A stretch of 64,000 nucleotides of DNA from Pseudomonas sp. BBP2017 (GCF_003024385.1 NZ_PVZN01000010.1:114415-178414); one strand, 5' to 3'. Positions 10,064 to 20,212 are shown, counted from the stretch's first letter. Notes: generated by a model not told the origin, from the letters alone. Made by a program: numbers and translations.

Positions 10064-10981
10064 ATGGTCGACAAACTGACGCATTTGAAACAGTTGGAGG
10101 CGGAGAGCATCCACATCATTCGTGAGGTGGCCGCCGAGTTCGATAACCCGGTGATGCTGTACTCGATCGGCAAGGATTCGGCCGTGATGCTGCATCTGGC
10201 ACGCAAAGCCTTCTTTCCGGGCAAATTGCCGTTTCCGGTGATGCATGTCGACACCCAGTGGAAATTCCAGGAGATGTACAGCTTCCGCGACAAGATGGTC
10301 GAGGAAATGGGCCTGGAGCTGATCACTCACGTGAACCCGGACGGCGTCGCCCAGGGCATCAACCCGTTCACCCATGGCAGTGCCAAGCACACCGACATCA
10401 TGAAGACCGAGGGCCTCAAGCAGGCACTCGACAAGTACGGCTTCGATGCCGCCTTCGGTGGAGCCCGGCGCGACGAAGAGAAGTCGCGGGCCAAGGAACG
10501 CGTGTACTCGTTCCGCGACAGCAAGCACCGCTGGGACCCGAAAAACCAGCGCCCGGAGCTGTGGAACGTCTACAACGGCAAGGTCAACAAGGGCGAATCG
10601 ATTCGCGTGTTCCCGCTGTCGAACTGGACCGAGCTGGACATCTGGCAGTACATCTACCTTGAAGGCATCCCGATCGTGCCGCTGTACTTCGCCGCCGAGC
10701 GCGATGTGATCGAGAAGAACGGCACCCTGATCATGATCGACGACGAGCGCATCCTCGAGCACCTATCGGAGGAAGAAAAAGCCCGTATCGTCAAAAAGAA
10801 AGTGCGCTTCCGTACCCTTGGCTGCTACCCATTGACGGGTGCGGTGGAGTCCGAGGCCGAAAGCCTCACCGACATCATCCAGGAAATGCTCCTGACCCGT
10901 ACGTCCGAGCGTCAGGGCCGTGTCATCGACCATGATGGCGCAGGCTCGATGGAAGACAAAAAACGTCAAGGCTATTTCTAA
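10064..10981 (+). CDS. cysD: Sulfate adenylyltransferase subunit 2 (CysD)
   Basis: A 305-residue catalytic subunit of ATP sulfurylase, which makes APS from ATP and sulfate together with the GTPase CysN. The PP-loop motif is [12 protein letters not shown] (about 37-48). The [20 protein letters not shown] segment (about 135-154) is the conserved PAPS-reductase/CysD signature. The protein ends in KKRQGYF, typical of CysD. The start ATG follows the weak ribosome binding site GTGAG. cysNC begins 15 bp after the stop, so the two are one operon. Confidence 0.97.
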   Translation: MVDKLTHLKQLEAESIHIIREVAAEFDNPVMLYSIGKDSAVMLHLARKAFFPGKLPFPVMHVDTQWKFQEMYSFRDKMVEEMGLELITHVNPDGVAQGINPFTHGSAKHTDIMKTEGLKQALDKYGFDAAFGGARRDEEKSRAKERVYSFRDSKHRWDPKNQRPELWNVYNGKVNKGESIRVFPLSNWTELDIWQYIYLEGIPIVPLYFAAERDVIEKNGTLIMIDDERILEHLSEEEKARIVKKKVRFRTLGCYPLTGAVESEAESLTDIIQEMLLTRTSERQGRVIDHDGAGSMEDKKRQGYF

Positions 10982-10995
10982 GTTAGGGTCAGACC

Positions 10996-12897
10996 ATGTC
11001 GCACCAATCTGAATTGATCAGCGAGGACATCCTCGCCTACCTGGCCCAGCACGAGCGTAAAGAACTGCTGCGCTTTTTAACCTGCGGCAACGTCGATGAC
11101 GGCAAGAGCACCCTGATCGGGCGCCTGCTGCACGACTCGAAGATGATCTACGAAGACCATCTGGAAGCTATCACCCGCGATTCGAAGAAAGTCGGCACCA
11201 CCGGTGACGACATCGACCTGGCGTTGCTGGTCGACGGCCTGCAGGCCGAGCGCGAGCAGGGCATCACAATCGATGTCGCGTACCGCTATTTCTCTACCGC
11301 CAAGCGCAAGTTCATCATTGCCGACACTCCTGGCCACGAGCAGTACACCCGCAACATGGCCACCGGTGCGTCCACCTGTGACCTGGCGATCATCCTCGTC
11401 GATGCCCGTTACGGCGTGCAGACCCAAACCCGTCGGCATAGTTACATCGCCTCGCTGTTGGGCATCAAGCACATCGTCGTGGCGGTGAACAAGATGGACC
11501 TCAAGGGCTTCGACGAGGGCGTGTTCGAGAGCATCAAGGCCGACTACCTGCAGTTTGCCGAAGCCATTAACATGGCCCCGAGCAGCCTGCACTTTGTGCC
11601 GATGTCGGCGCTCAAGGGCGATAACGTGGTCAACCGCAGCGAGCGTTCGCCGTGGTACACCGGCCCTGCGCTGATGGAAATCCTCGAAACCGTGGAAGTG
11701 GCAGCCGACCGCAACTTCACCGATCTGCGTTTCCCGGTGCAGTACGTCAATCGGCCGAACCTGAACTTCCGTGGCTTTGCCGGCACCCTGGCCAGCGGCG
11801 TGGTGCACAAGGGCGATGAAATCGTCGTGCTGCCGTCGGGCAAGAGCAGCCGGGTCAAGTCCATCGTCACCTTCGAAGGTGAGCTGGAAAACGCTGGCCC
11901 AGGCCAGGCCGTGACCCTGACCATGGAAGACGAGATCGACATCTCCCGTGGCGATCTGCTGGTACACGCCGACAACGTCCCGCCGGTGACCGATCAGTTC
12001 GACGCCATGCTGGTGTGGATGGCTGAAGAGCCAATGCTGCCGGGCAAGAAATACGACATCAAGCGCGCTACCAGCTACGTGCCGGGCTCGATTGCCAGCA
12101 TCGCCCACAAAGTCGATGTGAACACCCTGGAGCAGGGCGCTACCAGTGCGTTGCAGCTCAATGAAATCGGCAAGGTCAAGGTCAGCCTCGACGCGCCGAT
12201 CGCCTTGGACGGCTATGACAGCAACCGCACTACCGGTGCCTTTATCGTCATCGACCGCCTGACCAACGGCACTGTTGGTGCCGGCATGATCATCGCGCCG
12301 CCGGTCGTACCGCACGGCACCATCGGTCAGCACGGCAAACTGGCTCACGTCGACACCGCAGAGCGTGCCCTGCGTTTTGGCCAGCAGCCAGCCACCGTGT
12401 TGTTCAGCGGCCTGTCGGGCGCGGGCAAGAGCACCCTGGCCTACGCCGTTGAGCGCAAATTGTTCGACATGGGGCGCGCGGTTTATGTGCTTGATGGTCA
12501 GAACCTGCGTCACGACCTGAACAAAGGCCTGCCACAGGACCGCGCCGGACGTACCGAGAACTGGCGTCGTGCCGCCCATGTGGCACGTCAGTTCAACGAA
12601 GCCGGCCTGCTGACCCTGGCGGCCTTCGTTGCCCCGGATGCCGAAGGCCGTGAACAGGCCAAGGCGCTGATCGGCAAAGAGCGCTTGCTCACCGTTTACG
12701 TTCAGGCCTCGCCAATGGTCTGCCGCGAGCGTGACCCGCAAGGCCTGTACGCTGCCGGTGGTGACAACATCCCGGGTGAAAGCTTCCCGTATGACGTGCC
12801 GCTGGATGCTGATCTGGTGATCGATACCCAGAACGTCAGTCTGGAAGACAGCGTCAAGCAGGTGCTGGAGCTACTGCGCAAGCGTGGCGCGATCTAA
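10996..12897 (+). CDS. cysNC: Bifunctional sulfate adenylyltransferase subunit 1 / APS kinase (CysNC)
   Basis: A 633-residue fusion. The N-terminal CysN GTPase has G1 GNVDDGKS (31-38), G3 DTPGH (110-114) and G4 NKMD (165-168), followed by EF-Tu-like beta-barrel domains. From about residue 455 an APS kinase domain begins, with P-loop GLSGAGKS (472-479) and the [10 protein letters not shown] segment. GTP hydrolysis by CysN drives APS formation by CysD, and the CysC part phosphorylates APS to PAPS. Stand-alone CysN is about 475 residues, so the extra length is the kinase. The operon ends at a strong terminator. Confidence 0.96.
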   Translation: MSHQSELISEDILAYLAQHERKELLRFLTCGNVDDGKSTLIGRLLHDSKMIYEDHLEAITRDSKKVGTTGDDIDLALLVDGLQAEREQGITIDVAYRYFSTAKRKFIIADTPGHEQYTRNMATGASTCDLAIILVDARYGVQTQTRRHSYIASLLGIKHIVVAVNKMDLKGFDEGVFESIKADYLQFAEAINMAPSSLHFVPMSALKGDNVVNRSERSPWYTGPALMEILETVEVAADRNFTDLRFPVQYVNRPNLNFRGFAGTLASGVVHKGDEIVVLPSGKSSRVKSIVTFEGELENAGPGQAVTLTMEDEIDISRGDLLVHADNVPPVTDQFDAMLVWMAEEPMLPGKKYDIKRATSYVPGSIASIAHKVDVNTLEQGATSALQLNEIGKVKVSLDAPIALDGYDSNRTTGAFIVIDRLTNGTVGAGMIIAPPVVPHGTIGQHGKLAHVDTAERALRFGQQPATVLFSGLSGAGKSTLAYAVERKLFDMGRAVYVLDGQNLRHDLNKGLPQDRAGRTENWRRAAHVARQFNEAGLLTLAAFVAPDAEGREQAKALIGKERLLTVYVQASPMVCRERDPQGLYAAGGDNIPGESFPYDVPLDADLVIDTQNVSLEDSVKQVLELLRKRGAI

Positions 12898-12915
12898 GCA
12901 CTGCGGATGAACAAG

Positions 12916-12940
12916 AAACCCCACCTTGGTGGGGTTTTTT
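12916..12940 (+). terminator. Rho-independent terminator of cysD-cysNC
   Basis: AAACCCCACC pairs with GGTGGGGTTT and is followed by a T run. It lies 19 bp after the cysNC stop. Confidence 0.9.
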
Positions 12941-12956
12941 GTTGTCCGCGATGCGG

Positions 12957-13436
12957 TCAAATATGCTTCTCCGACACCGGAATCACCCGCTTTTCCTTCA
13001 CCGCCTTGAACGAGAAGCTCGAATAGATCTCCTTCACTCCCGGCAAAGTCTGTAACACCTCCCGGGCGAACTCACCGAACGACTCCAGATCCCGCGCCAG
13101 AATCTCCAGCAAAAAGTCATAGCGACCGGAGATATTGTGACAGGCGACTATCTCGGGAATCTCCATCAGCCGCTGCTCAAACGCCCGCGCCATTTCCTTG
13201 GAGTGCGAATCCATCATGATGCTGACGAATGCAGTGACGCCAAAGCCCAGGGCCTTGGGTGAAAGGATGGCTTGGTAGCCGGTGACGTAGCCGTTCTCTT
13301 CCAGCAATTTGACCCGCCGCCAGCACGGCGAGGTGGTCAGCGCGACTGTGTCGGCCAGTTCGGAAATGGTCAATCGCGCATTGTCCTGCAGAGCAGCCAG
13401 CAGGGCGCGGTCGGTACGGTCGATGGCGATAGGCAT
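12957..13436 (-). CDS. mdeR: Lrp/AsnC-family regulator of methionine catabolism (MdeR)
   Basis: A 159-residue Lrp-type regulator. The N-terminal winged HTH (about 5-60) contains LDNARLT-like and DTVALTTSPCWRRVKLLEEN segments. The C-terminal RAM ligand-binding domain (about 70-150) carries HNISGRYDFLLEI. It is divergent from mdeA, the arrangement described for mdeR in P. putida, so it is inferred to activate mdeAB in response to methionine. The ATG at 13434-13436 has a good GGAGGG site on the minus strand. The frame continues upstream to 13484, but that start lacks one. A BkdR-like function is the main alternative. Confidence 0.85.
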   Translation of the reverse strand: MPIAIDRTDRALLAALQDNARLTISELADTVALTTSPCWRRVKLLEENGYVTGYQAILSPKALGFGVTAFVSIMMDSHSKEMARAFEQRLMEIPEIVACHNISGRYDFLLEILARDLESFGEFAREVLQTLPGVKEIYSSFSFKAVKEKRVIPVSEKHI

Positions 13437-13563
13437 GATTTGCCCTCCGTGGCCTGAATTCATTGTTTTTTTGTTAATAACCACATTCGGCAGTGGTCAT
13501 ATTTGGAAAAAAATCAGCACCTCAGTGGCATAAGCTTATAACAAACCACAAGAGGCTGTTGTC
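13437..13563. promoter_or_regulatory. Divergent mdeR / mdeA control region
   Basis: This 127-bp AT-rich region lies between the divergent genes. It includes A- and T-rich tracts around 13460-13515 of the kind bent by Lrp-type proteins, and an AGAGGC ribosome binding site upstream of mdeA. I could not pick a single clear -35/-10 pair. Confidence 0.5.
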
Positions 13564-14760
13564 ATGAGCGGCTCCACCAAGGATTCAGGTTTTGCTACCC
13601 GTGCCATCCATCACGGCTACGACCCAATGAGCCACCAGGGCTCATTGGTTCCGCCGGTCTACCACACCGCAACCTTTGCGTTTCCCACCGTTGAGTACGG
13701 CGCCGCCTGCTTTGCCGGGGAAGAGGGCGGACATTTCTATACGCGTATATCTAACCCCACCCTGGCGTTGCTGGAAGCGCGAATGGCCTCGCTTGAAGGG
13801 GGGGAGGCCGGGCTGGCTCTGGCTTCGGGCATGGGCGCGATCACCGCTACCTTGTGGACCCTGCTGCGCCCGGGTGATGAGGTGTTGGTCGGGCGTACGT
13901 TGTACGGCTGCACCTTCGCCTTCCTGCACCATGGGATCGGCGAGTTCGGGGTCAAGGTCCGCCATGTCGACATGAGCGACCTGCAGGCGCTTGAGGCGGC
14001 GATCAGTGCGCAAACCAAGGTGATTTATTTCGAAACGCCGGCCAACCCGAACATGCAGATGGCCGATATCGCCGCAGTGGCAACACTTGCGCACAAGCAC
14101 GCTATCACCGTGGTGGTCGATAACACCTACTGCACCCCGTACCTGCAGCGGCCGCTGGAGCTCGGCGCAGACCTGGCGGTGCATTCGGCGACCAAATACT
14201 TGAGCGGCCATGGTGATATTACCGCCGGCCTGGTGGTCGGACGCAAGGCGCTGGTGGACCGGGTTCGACTCGAAGGCCTCAAGGACATGACCGGTGCGGT
14301 TATGTCGCCCCAGGATGCCGCCTTGTTGATGCGCGGTATGAAGACCCTGAACCTGCGCATGGAGCGTCACTGCAGCAGCGCCCAGACCATTGCCGAGTAC
14401 CTTGAGCAGCATCCGGCAGTGGAGCTGATCAACTATCCGGGCCTGCCAGGTTTCCCGCAATACGAGCTGGCTCAGCGGCAGATGCGTTTGCCCGGCGGCA
14501 TGATCGCCTTCGAACTCAAAGGCGGGATCAGTGCCGGGCGACGCTTCATGAATGCCCTGCAACTGTTCTGCCGCGCCGTCAGTCTTGGCGATGCCGAATC
14601 CCTGGCTCAGCACCCGGCAAGCATGACTCATTCCAGCTATACCCCTGAGGAGCGTGCCCAGTACGGCATCTCGGAGGGATTGGTGCGGCTGTCGGTCGGG
14701 CTTGAGGATATCGACGACCTGCTGGCCGATATCGAGCAGGCACTGAAGGCCTGCGCCTGA
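13564..14760 (+). CDS. mdeA: L-methionine gamma-lyase (MdeA)
   Basis: A 398-residue PLP enzyme, the same length as the characterised P. putida enzyme. It converts L-methionine to methanethiol, ammonia and 2-oxobutyrate. Diagnostic residues fall at the known numbers: Tyr59 and Arg61 (YTRISNP), Tyr114 and Cys116 (LYGCTF), the PLP lysine Lys211 (HSATKYLSGH), and Lys240/Asp241 (KDM). Cys116 distinguishes methionine gamma-lyases from cystathionine gamma-synthase and gamma-lyase. It is flanked by divergent mdeR and downstream mdeB, the known mde arrangement. Confidence 0.96.
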   Translation: MSGSTKDSGFATRAIHHGYDPMSHQGSLVPPVYHTATFAFPTVEYGAACFAGEEGGHFYTRISNPTLALLEARMASLEGGEAGLALASGMGAITATLWTLLRPGDEVLVGRTLYGCTFAFLHHGIGEFGVKVRHVDMSDLQALEAAISAQTKVIYFETPANPNMQMADIAAVATLAHKHAITVVVDNTYCTPYLQRPLELGADLAVHSATKYLSGHGDITAGLVVGRKALVDRVRLEGLKDMTGAVMSPQDAALLMRGMKTLNLRMERHCSSAQTIAEYLEQHPAVELINYPGLPGFPQYELAQRQMRLPGGMIAFELKGGISAGRRFMNALQLFCRAVSLGDAESLAQHPASMTHSSYTPEERAQYGISEGLVRLSVGLEDIDDLLADIEQALKACA

Positions 14761-14785
14761 AACCATCAAGGATGAGGTCAATGCT

Positions 14786-17497
14786 ATGGTGGCCATGATG
14801 AGCCTTGTGCCAGGTGAAGGTGTACCGCGCCGCCTGGGAGATGATCCACAAGCTGACAGTGATCCGGGCGAAACCGCTGAGTGGCTCGACGCGCTGGATT
14901 CGACCCTGCAGCACTGTGGCCCTGAGCGTGCGCGCTTTCTGCTTGAGCAACTGCAGGCGCATGCCCGCGAATTGGGCCTGGAGCAAGGCGTCCAGGCCTT
15001 CTCGGCCTACCGCAATACCTTGTCAGTGGAGCAGCAGGGCGCCTACCCGGGCGATCTGGAGCTGGAAGAACGGATCACCAGCCTGCTGCGCTGGAACGCT
15101 CTGGCCATGGTGGTGCGGGCCAATCATGCCTATGGCGATCTGGGCGGGCATATCGCCAGCTATGCCTCGGCAGCGGAAATCTTCGAGGTCGGTTTCCAGC
15201 ACTTCTTTCGTGGCGAGTCCGGCAGTGGGCCACGCAGCGCCGACCTGGTGTTTTTCCAGCCGCATTCAGCCCCGGGGATTTATGCCCGGGCGTTTATTGA
15301 AGGGCGGCTGAGTGAAGCGCAACTGGCCAGTTACCGGCAGGAGGTCGTGGGCAATGGTTTGTGCTCTTATCCACATCCCTGGCTGATGCCTGACTTCTGG
15401 CAGTTTCCTACCGGCTCCATGGGTATCGGCCCGATCAATGCGATCTACCAGGCGCGGTTCATGCGCTACCTGCACAACCGCCAACTGCTCGACACCCGCG
15501 CCCGGCATGTCTGGGGTGTGTTTGGCGATGGTGAGATGGACGAGCCGGAATCCATTGCCGGCCTGACCCTGGCCGCGCGCGAGCAGTTGGATAACCTCAC
15601 CTTTGTGGTCAACTGCAACCTGCAGCGCCTGGACGGCCCGGTGCGCGGCAATGGTCAGATCATCCAGGAGCTTGAAGCGCTGTTTCACGGTGCTGGCTGG
15701 AACGTGATCAAGGTGCTCTGGGGCTCGGAGTGGGACGCGCTGTTTGCGCGGGACAGCGAACACGTTCTGCTGCGCCAGTTGGCGGCGACCCCGGATGGCC
15801 AGTTCCAGAACCTGGGTGCCAAAGATGGTACCTACAACCTCGAACACTTCTTCAGCCAGCAACCGGCCCTGCAGAAACTGGTCGAGCACATGAGCACCGA
15901 GGAGATCAATGCGCTCAAGCGGGGCGGCCACGATTTTCGCAAGTTGTACGCTGCATTTGCTGCGGCCAAGGCTTGCAAGGGCCGTCCGAGCGTAATTCTG
16001 GCCAAAACCAAGAAAGGTTATGGGATGAGTGCCGCTGGCGAGTCGAAGATGACTGCGCATCAAGCCAAGAAACTCGATGTTCAGGCCTTGCTGGCTTTCC
16101 GTGATCGCTTTCATCTGCCACTCAGCGACAGTCAGGTCGAGCAGTTGCAGTTCTATCGCCCGGCTGACGACAGCGCCGAAATGCGCTACCTGCGTGAGCG
16201 CCGCGCTACGCTCGGCGGGCCGTTGCCCGCACGGCGCAGCGAGGCGCGCCCGGTGCCGGTGCCCGCGCTGGAGGTTATGGGCAGCTTTGCCTTGCAGGCC
16301 GACGGTAAGGAAATGTCCACCACCATGGCGGCGGTACGCATGCTCAGTGCCTGGCTCAAAGCCCCGGAGCTGGGACCGCGAGTGGTGCCGATCGTCGCCG
16401 ATGAGGCGCGGACCTTCGGCATGGCCAGCCTGTTTCGTCAGATTGGTATCTATTCACCCCAGGGACAGTGTTACGAGCCCGAGGATGCCGGTTCGTTGCT
16501 GTCTTACAAGGAGGCCCGTGACGGTCAGTTGCTGGAGGAGGGGATCGCCGAAGCCGGGGCGATTTCCTCCTGGGTGGCGGCGGCAACCTCTTACGCGGTG
16601 CACGGTGAGCCGATGCTGCCGGTATACATCTACTACTCGATGTTCGGTTTCCAGCGTGTCGGCGACCTGATCTGGGCCGCCGCCGACCAACGTGCCCGTG
16701 GTCTGTTGCTGGGGGCTACTGCCGGTCGTACGACCCTGGGCGGAGAAGGCTTGCAGCACCAGGACGGTTCGAGTCTGGTAATGGCCTCGATGGTGCCTAA
16801 CTGCCGGGCCTGGGAGCCATGCTTTGCCGGTGAGCTGGCAGTGATACTCGAATATGCGGCGCGCCGCATGCTCAGCGAACAGCGCGACGAGTTCCATTAC
16901 GTGGCGGTGATGAACGAAAACTATCCACAACCGTCCCTGCCAGCGCAGGTGCATGAAGAGGTGTTGCGCGGCATGTACCGCTATGTTGAACAGCAGGTGG
17001 CGGCGGCGCAGGGGCGCGTGCGTCTGCTGGGTTCCGGGGCGATCCTGCGCGAGGTCATCGCTGCCAGCGAGCTGCTGGCTCGCGATTGGCAGGTTGCGAG
17101 CGAGGTGTTCAGTGTCACCAGTTTCAGCGAACTGGCGCGTGAGGCGCGGGATATGGATCGCACCAGTCGCCTGGGTCAAGACGGCGCGGGTGTCAGTCAC
17201 CTGCAGCGTTGCCTGCAAGGCAGTGAGCCGGTGATTGCTGCCAGCGATTATGTGCGTGCCTGGCCGCAGCTGATTGCCGAGTATGTGCAGGCGCCCTACG
17301 TGACCTTGGGGACTGATGGCTTTGGTCGCAGCGATACACGGCAGCAACTTAGGCGATTTTTCGAAGTCGATCGCTTCAGTATCGTGCTGGCCAGTTTGCA
17401 CAGTCTGGTGCGCCAGGGAAGTGTGGAGCGGCAGGTGCTGGATCAGGCACTGGAGCGCTATGGGCGCGGCTCGGAGGCAGCACCCTGGTACTGCTGA
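14786..17497 (+). CDS. mdeB: 2-oxobutyrate / pyruvate dehydrogenase E1-type subunit (MdeB)
   Basis: A 903-residue homodimeric-type 2-oxoacid dehydrogenase E1, similar in layout to AceE. The thiamine diphosphate motif begins at GDGEMDEPES (about 250-259) and ends at NLQRLDGPVRGN. HPWLMPDFWQFPTGSMGIGP is a conserved active-site segment. In the mde locus the paralogue is reported to oxidise the 2-oxobutyrate released by MdeA. No E2 or E3 gene lies beside it, so it presumably borrows those subunits. The ATG at 14786 follows GATGAGG at 8 bp; ATGs at 14795 and 14798 are possible alternatives. Confidence 0.88.
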   Translation: MVAMMSLVPGEGVPRRLGDDPQADSDPGETAEWLDALDSTLQHCGPERARFLLEQLQAHARELGLEQGVQAFSAYRNTLSVEQQGAYPGDLELEERITSLLRWNALAMVVRANHAYGDLGGHIASYASAAEIFEVGFQHFFRGESGSGPRSADLVFFQPHSAPGIYARAFIEGRLSEAQLASYRQEVVGNGLCSYPHPWLMPDFWQFPTGSMGIGPINAIYQARFMRYLHNRQLLDTRARHVWGVFGDGEMDEPESIAGLTLAAREQLDNLTFVVNCNLQRLDGPVRGNGQIIQELEALFHGAGWNVIKVLWGSEWDALFARDSEHVLLRQLAATPDGQFQNLGAKDGTYNLEHFFSQQPALQKLVEHMSTEEINALKRGGHDFRKLYAAFAAAKACKGRPSVILAKTKKGYGMSAAGESKMTAHQAKKLDVQALLAFRDRFHLPLSDSQVEQLQFYRPADDSAEMRYLRERRATLGGPLPARRSEARPVPVPALEVMGSFALQADGKEMSTTMAAVRMLSAWLKAPELGPRVVPIVADEARTFGMASLFRQIGIYSPQGQCYEPEDAGSLLSYKEARDGQLLEEGIAEAGAISSWVAAATSYAVHGEPMLPVYIYYSMFGFQRVGDLIWAAADQRARGLLLGATAGRTTLGGEGLQHQDGSSLVMASMVPNCRAWEPCFAGELAVILEYAARRMLSEQRDEFHYVAVMNENYPQPSLPAQVHEEVLRGMYRYVEQQVAAAQGRVRLLGSGAILREVIAASELLARDWQVASEVFSVTSFSELAREARDMDRTSRLGQDGAGVSHLQRCLQGSEPVIAASDYVRAWPQLIAEYVQAPYVTLGTDGFGRSDTRQQLRRFFEVDRFSIVLASLHSLVRQGSVERQVLDQALERYGRGSEAAPWYC

Positions 17498-17512
17498 AAA
17501 AATTGCAGAACT

Positions 17513-17543
17513 AAAAAAGCCCCGCCAATCGGCGGGGCTATTT
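17513..17543. terminator. Bidirectional terminator between convergent mdeB and zapG
   Basis: AGCCCCGCC (17518-17526) pairs with GGCGGGGCT (17531-17539) across AATC. On the minus strand it is followed by a T run and ends zapG. On the plus strand the T tract is weak (ATTTGT). Confidence 0.85.
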
Positions 17544-17544
17544 G

Positions 17545-17982
17545 TCAGTTACGCTTGAGCCCGTAATGCTCATCGAGCATGCCCGGCGAGTTCGGCACTT
17601 TCGGTGCATAGTCGCGCGGCACTTCGGTGTCCTTGGGCGGTGTCAGGCGATCACGCGGGGCCTGTATGGCTTCCGAGTGCAGGGAGGCCAGCAGGCGCTG
17701 GCGGGTCAGTTCGTCCAGGGCCAGGCGGTTGGCGCCTTCGGCCAGGTGGTCCTGAACTTCCTGATAACTTTGGGTCAGTTTCTTGACCAGCGCAGCCGTA
17801 CTGTTGAAGTGAGTAACCACCTCATTCTGGTAGCTGTCGAAGCGTTCCTGGATATCATCCAGCTGCCGCTGCGTGCTGCTCGGGGCGGCATTGGGCAGCA
17901 GGCGGGCGACCAGGAAACCAACGACAACGCCCACGACGAGGGCCAGGGTCGGCAACAACCAAACTAAGAGCGAGAGTTCCAC
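17545..17982 (-). CDS. zapG: ZapG/YhcB family inner-membrane protein (DUF1043)
   Basis: A 145-residue protein. A single N-terminal membrane helix (about 5-27, LVWLLPTLALVVGVVVGFLVA) is followed by a predicted coiled coil (about 38-95). The C-terminal tail (KDTEVPRDYAPKVPN) is conserved in the family. In E. coli, YhcB links cell division with envelope growth and interacts with division proteins, so the gene fits functionally with zapE nearby. The gene is alone, convergent with mdeB and divergent from the hydrolase at 18121. Confidence 0.85.
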   Translation of the reverse strand: MELSLLVWLLPTLALVVGVVVGFLVARLLPNAAPSSTQRQLDDIQERFDSYQNEVVTHFNSTAALVKKLTQSYQEVQDHLAEGANRLALDELTRQRLLASLHSEAIQAPRDRLTPPKDTEVPRDYAPKVPNSPGMLDEHYGLKRN

Positions 17983-18120
17983 GAGTCCTTCCTCTATAAA
18001 CGGCTTTGCTTTACGTTAACGGCTCGGACCTGCGCTGTATACCGCGAACGATCGCAAATATCTCAGACAGAATCATTCAGCTAGACGAGTCGACCCTTTC
18101 CGAGGTCACGGAGTTTACCC

Positions 18121-18756
18121 TTGCTTATCCGCGAAACCCCCGTATTCATCGATGGCCCGGTCGGCCAACTGGAAGCCTTGTACCTTGATGTTGCCGACGC
18201 CCGTGGCGTGGTGTTGCTGTGTCACCCTAACCCGGTGCAGGGCGGGACCATGACCAACAAGGTGGTGTCGATGCTGCAGCGCACCGCCCGCGATGCCGGT
18301 TATATTACCCTGCGCTTCAACTACCGTGGCGTCGGCGCTAGCGCTGGCAGCCATGACATGGGTAGCGGTGAAGTGGATGATGCTCAGGCGGCAGCGACCT
18401 GGCTGCTGGAAAAACATCCACAGCTGCCCCTGACCCTGATGGGTTTTTCATTCGGCGGTTTCGTTGCGGCCAGCCTCGGTGGTCGCCTGGAAGCAAACGG
18501 TAGCGAACTCAAGCAGCTGTTCATGGTTGCGCCAGCGGTCATGCGCTTGCAGGATCACGACACCTTGCCACACGCCTGCGCGCTGAGCGTGATCCAGCCG
18601 GAAACCGACGAAGTGATCGATCCGCAGCTGGTCTACGACTGGTCCGACGCACTCGCACGCCCCCATGAGCTGCTGAAAGTGGCAGAATGCGGACACTTTT
18701 TCCATGGCAAGCTCACCGACCTCAAGGAACTGGTGCTGCCGCGCCTTTCGAATTGA
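18121..18756 (+). CDS. Alpha/beta hydrolase of unknown substrate
   Basis: A 211-residue small hydrolase. The nucleophile elbow is GFSFGG (about 111-116). A likely acid is in PETDEVID and the likely catalytic histidine is in CGHFFHG. CHPNPVQGGTM near residue 34 is the conserved oxyanion region of this family, which is often annotated as putative dienelactone-type or OsmC-associated hydrolase. The start is a TTG at 18121, with GGAG in ACGGAGTTT 7-10 bp upstream. No better in-frame start is seen. It lies 24 bp upstream of trpS and may be co-transcribed with it. The substrate is unknown. Confidence 0.82.
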   Translation: MLIRETPVFIDGPVGQLEALYLDVADARGVVLLCHPNPVQGGTMTNKVVSMLQRTARDAGYITLRFNYRGVGASAGSHDMGSGEVDDAQAAATWLLEKHPQLPLTLMGFSFGGFVAASLGGRLEANGSELKQLFMVAPAVMRLQDHDTLPHACALSVIQPETDEVIDPQLVYDWSDALARPHELLKVAECGHFFHGKLTDLKELVLPRLSN

Positions 18757-18780
18757 TACAAGCCTGATAAGCGATTACCC

Positions 18781-20130
18781 ATGACTACGCGCATCCTTAC
18801 CGGTATCACCACCACGGGCACGCCTCACCTGGGCAACTATGCCGGTGCCATCCGCCCGGCGATCCTCGCCAGCCGTGAGCCAGATGTCGACTCGTTCTAC
18901 TTCCTGGCCGACTACCACGCCCTGATCAAATGCGATGACCCGCAGCGCATCCAACGCTCGCGTCTGGAAATCGCCGCGACCTGGCTGGCCGGTGGTCTGG
19001 ACCCTGAACGTGTGACCTTCTATCGCCAGTCCGACATTCCAGAAATCCCCGAACTGACCTGGCTGCTGACCTGCGTGGCGGCCAAGGGTCTGCTCAATCG
19101 CGCGCATGCCTACAAGGCTTCGGTGGACAAGAACCTGGAAAACGGTGAAGACCCGGATGCCGGTATCAGCATGGGCCTGTACAGCTATCCGGTACTGATG
19201 GCCGCCGACATTCTGATGTTCAACGCCAACAAGGTACCGGTCGGCCGCGACCAGATCCAACACGTGGAAATGGCCCGTGATATCGGCCAGCGTTTCAACC
19301 ATCTGTTCGGTCAGGGCAAGGAATTCTTTGCCATGCCGGAGGCGCTGATCGAAGAAAGCGTGGCCACTTTGCCGGGCCTGGATGGCCGCAAAATGTCCAA
19401 GAGCTACGACAACACCATTCCGTTGTTCACCAGCGCCAAAGACATGAAGGACACGATTTCGCGCATCGTCACCGACTCCCGCGCTCCGGGCGAAGCCAAG
19501 GACCCGGACAATTCGCACCTGTTCACCCTGTTCCAGGCCTTTGCCACCCCGGCACAAGCCGATGAGTTCCGCAGCGAGCTGCTGCAGGGGCTGGGTTGGG
19601 GCGAGGCCAAGCAGCGTTTGTTCCAGCTGCTCGATGGCCAGCTGAGCGAGCCGCGCGAGCGCTATCATCAACTGATCAGCCGCCCGGCAGACCTGGAAGA
19701 CATCCTCCTGGCCGGTGCCCAGAAAGCCCGCAAAGTGGCCACTCCGTTCCTTGAGCAACTGCGTGAGGCCGTTGGTCTGCGCTCGTTCCGCAGCATTGAG
19801 CAGGGCACTGCCCAGGTCAAGAAGAAGGCCGCTAAGACTGCGCGCTTTGTCAGCTTCCGGGAAGACGACGGCAGTTTCCGCTTTCGCCTGCTGGCGGCCG
19901 ACGGTGAACAACTGCTGCTGTCGCGCAACTTTGCCGATGGCAAGACCGCAGGCGCGGTGAGCAAGCAGCTGCAACTGGGCGGCGAGCTGGACGTACGCAC
20001 TGAAGGCTTGGGCTTCAGCCTGTGGCTGGAAGGCGAGTGCGTTGCCGACGGACCGCAACTGGCAGACGAAGCTACGCGCGATGCGGCGATCGAGAGCCTG
20101 CGCGCCGCCTTGCAGCCGCAGCAGGACTGA
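18781..20130 (+). CDS. trpS: Tryptophanyl-tRNA synthetase with C-terminal extension
   Basis: A 449-residue class I synthetase that charges tRNA-Trp. The HIGH-type motif is TPHLGNYAG (14-22) and KMSKS is at 204-208. The core ends near residue 338, where E. coli TrpS (334 residues) stops. An extra segment of about 110 residues follows. Within it, residues about 356-398 ([20 protein letters not shown], then [17 protein letters not shown]) resemble the YegP/DUF1508 fold repeat. A strong terminator follows. The extended form is found in Pseudomonas relatives; its function is not established. Confidence 0.95.
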   Translation: MTTRILTGITTTGTPHLGNYAGAIRPAILASREPDVDSFYFLADYHALIKCDDPQRIQRSRLEIAATWLAGGLDPERVTFYRQSDIPEIPELTWLLTCVAAKGLLNRAHAYKASVDKNLENGEDPDAGISMGLYSYPVLMAADILMFNANKVPVGRDQIQHVEMARDIGQRFNHLFGQGKEFFAMPEALIEESVATLPGLDGRKMSKSYDNTIPLFTSAKDMKDTISRIVTDSRAPGEAKDPDNSHLFTLFQAFATPAQADEFRSELLQGLGWGEAKQRLFQLLDGQLSEPRERYHQLISRPADLEDILLAGAQKARKVATPFLEQLREAVGLRSFRSIEQGTAQVKKKAAKTARFVSFREDDGSFRFRLLAADGEQLLLSRNFADGKTAGAVSKQLQLGGELDVRTEGLGFSLWLEGECVADGPQLADEATRDAAIESLRAALQPQQD

Positions 20131-20163
20131 ACGGTCTGACGCAAGTCTGATTGCCATTATCCA

Positions 20164-20193
20164 GGGCCGTCGCTACAGTGACGGCCCGTTTTT
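20164..20193 (+). terminator. Rho-independent terminator of trpS
   Basis: GGGCCGTC (20164-20171) pairs with GACGGCCC (20180-20187) and is followed by GTTTTTG. It lies 34 bp after the trpS stop. Confidence 0.9.
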
Positions 20194-20212
20194 GTTACCT
20201 TGCTAACGAATT

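Noticed and set aside
17983..18120. Short frame 18006-18188 as a leader peptide
   Set aside because: It lacks a ribosome binding site and overlaps the start of the hydrolase out of frame.
18121..18756. Hydrolase annotated from an ATG start
   Set aside because: No in-frame ATG exists before the conserved N-terminal strands. The TTG with GGAG upstream is the only sensible start.
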